Of a stretch of DNA of 7,056 nucleotides, positions 6,602-7,056 are shown one piece after another. The notes under the pieces were generated by a model. That model searched no databases and had not been told where the DNA came from. It saw only the letters and a list, made by a program, of their open reading frames with translations. Each line of letters begins with the position of its first letter. The first letter of the stretch is position 1. Source of the stretch: Bacteroidetes bacterium UBA2322 (GTDB lineage Bacteria > Bacteroidota > Bacteroidia > Chitinophagales > UBA2359); contig DDVC01000195.1 of the NCBI GenBank assembly GCA_002345145.1, positions 1 to 7,056 on the forward strand, written 5' to 3'. A program made the position numbers and the translations under genes.

Positions 6602-6673
6602 GTAACTACTTAGGTACTTTATGCCATTCAAATTTATGGCGTATTTGCAGGCTACTTGGTAATATTTCCGGCA
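6602..6673. repeat. 72-bp direct repeat, copy 2
   Basis: Second copy of the 72-bp unit, in the same orientation and 129 bp downstream of copy 1. The G-to-A change at 6662 removes a GTAG that in copy 1 can pair with the CTAC next to it, so the 3' mini-hairpin is weaker here. The central hairpin is intact. Confidence 0.9.
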
Positions 6674-6679
6674 AAGTCA

Positions 6680-6710
6680 TTGCGACCTTTGTGTTCTTTG
6701 CGGTTAAAAC
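6680..6710. repeat. Degenerate 9-bp tandem tract (TTTGCGGTT-like)
   Basis: Directly after copy 2 the sequence reads as units TTGCGACC, TTTGTGTTC, TTTGCGGTT followed by AAAAC. This CTTTG-GCGGTTAAA style of tract is, from memory, another motif found widely in bacterial intergenic DNA, often near CACGGAT tracts. It carries no gene. Confidence 0.45.
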
Positions 6711-7056
6711 AAGGAGTTTAGTTAAGACCAAGACAAATGGTAAGAGTAGCCAAAATTAATTATCTCTGAGGTAAACAGGGTATGCTCACCATAATCACCC
6801 CCTAAAACGCAGAGCCGATTTATTCGCCCCCCCTCAAAGAAGGTGGGAGTTTATATTGTCTGTTGTTCAAGGTTTTGGGGTGAATTTTTAGGGTGATAAT
6901 GCCACCCACTTTCCGCACCCCCATTGGCGTTTTGAATAATTAACCCAATATCGGGCTACCGGCAGTTGATACCTGCATAGCGTTGTGTTAAGTACCAAAA
7001 AGGAAGCCTATCAATAGTACCCGATGTTGAACGCCCTATCACATCGGAATGGGTGC
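6711..7056. other. Gene-free right-hand region with inverted repeats
   Basis: No open frame of useful length or recognisable protein fragment is visible here. ATAATCACCCCCTAAAA (6791-6807) is the inverse of TTTTAGGGTGATAAT (6886-6900), with one mismatch and two extra bases. The same left arm can also pair with GGTTTTGGGGTGA (6871-6883), because the right side holds two tandem versions of the motif. Between them, CCCCCT (6829-6834) can pair with AGG and GGG (6841-6847) around an extra T. The DNA looks like decayed repeats. Confidence 0.5.
7021..7047. repeat. 7-bp inverted repeat at the right edge
   Basis: CCGATGT (7021-7027) and ACATCGG (7041-7047) are exact reverse complements with a 13-base loop. 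It lies nine bases from the window end, so its context cannot be judged. No T-tract follows on the plus strand within the window. Confidence 0.4.

Noticed and set aside
6473..6673. CRISPR array
   Set aside because: There are only two 72-bp units separated by 57 bp of decayed tandem sequence. The unit is too long and no cas gene is present.
6737..6769. Ten-codon plus-strand frame beginning MVRVAKINYL
   Set aside because: It briefly recalled the start of MqnA-type menaquinone enzymes, but it ends at once and no matching sequence continues in any frame.
6372..7056. tRNA or other standard RNA gene
   Set aside because: No cloverleaf with a TTCGA-type T-arm, nor any rRNA-like segment, could be recognised on either strand by eye.

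Overview
The window looks like chromosomal DNA of a member of the Bacteroidota. Three things point there. The upstream regions carry TAnnTTTG-type -7 elements. The start codons have A/T-rich leaders with no Shine-Dalgarno sequence. The gene set (a conserved TPR protein of a type I associate with this phylum, a very large soluble hybrid histidine kinase, a RidA protein) also fits. The placement rests on recognising these features by eye, not on a search.

Layout, left to right. Positions 1-82 may hold the first 27 codons of a minus-strand gene running off the left edge. Positions 83-514 are AT-rich and apparently non-coding, with two hairpins; the second lies just before the next gene. A plus-strand TPR scaffold protein occupies 515-1930. 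It converges, with a 26-bp gap, on a minus-strand hybrid histidine kinase (1957-4848) with the order REC-PAS-PAS-HisKA-HATPase-REC-HPt. Upstream on the same strand is a short protein with the C-terminal domain of 3-hydroxyacyl-CoA dehydrogenase but a degenerate N-terminal half and changed catalytic positions (5047-5730). A 251-bp divergent promoter region separates it from a plus-strand RidA-family enamine/imine deaminase (5982-6371). The last 685 bp hold no convincing gene. They contain two near-identical 72-bp direct repeats, two short-period degenerate tandem tracts, a cluster of G/C-rich inverted repeats and a hairpin at the right edge.

The four complete genes do not form one pathway. The kinase has a complete internal phosphorelay, but no DNA-binding or enzymatic response regulator lies beside it, so its output is unknown. 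RidA is a housekeeping metabolite-damage enzyme. I see no defence system, CRISPR array, transposase or secondary-metabolite cluster. The most unusual items are the degenerate dehydrogenase-like protein and the repeat-rich right-hand intergenic region.
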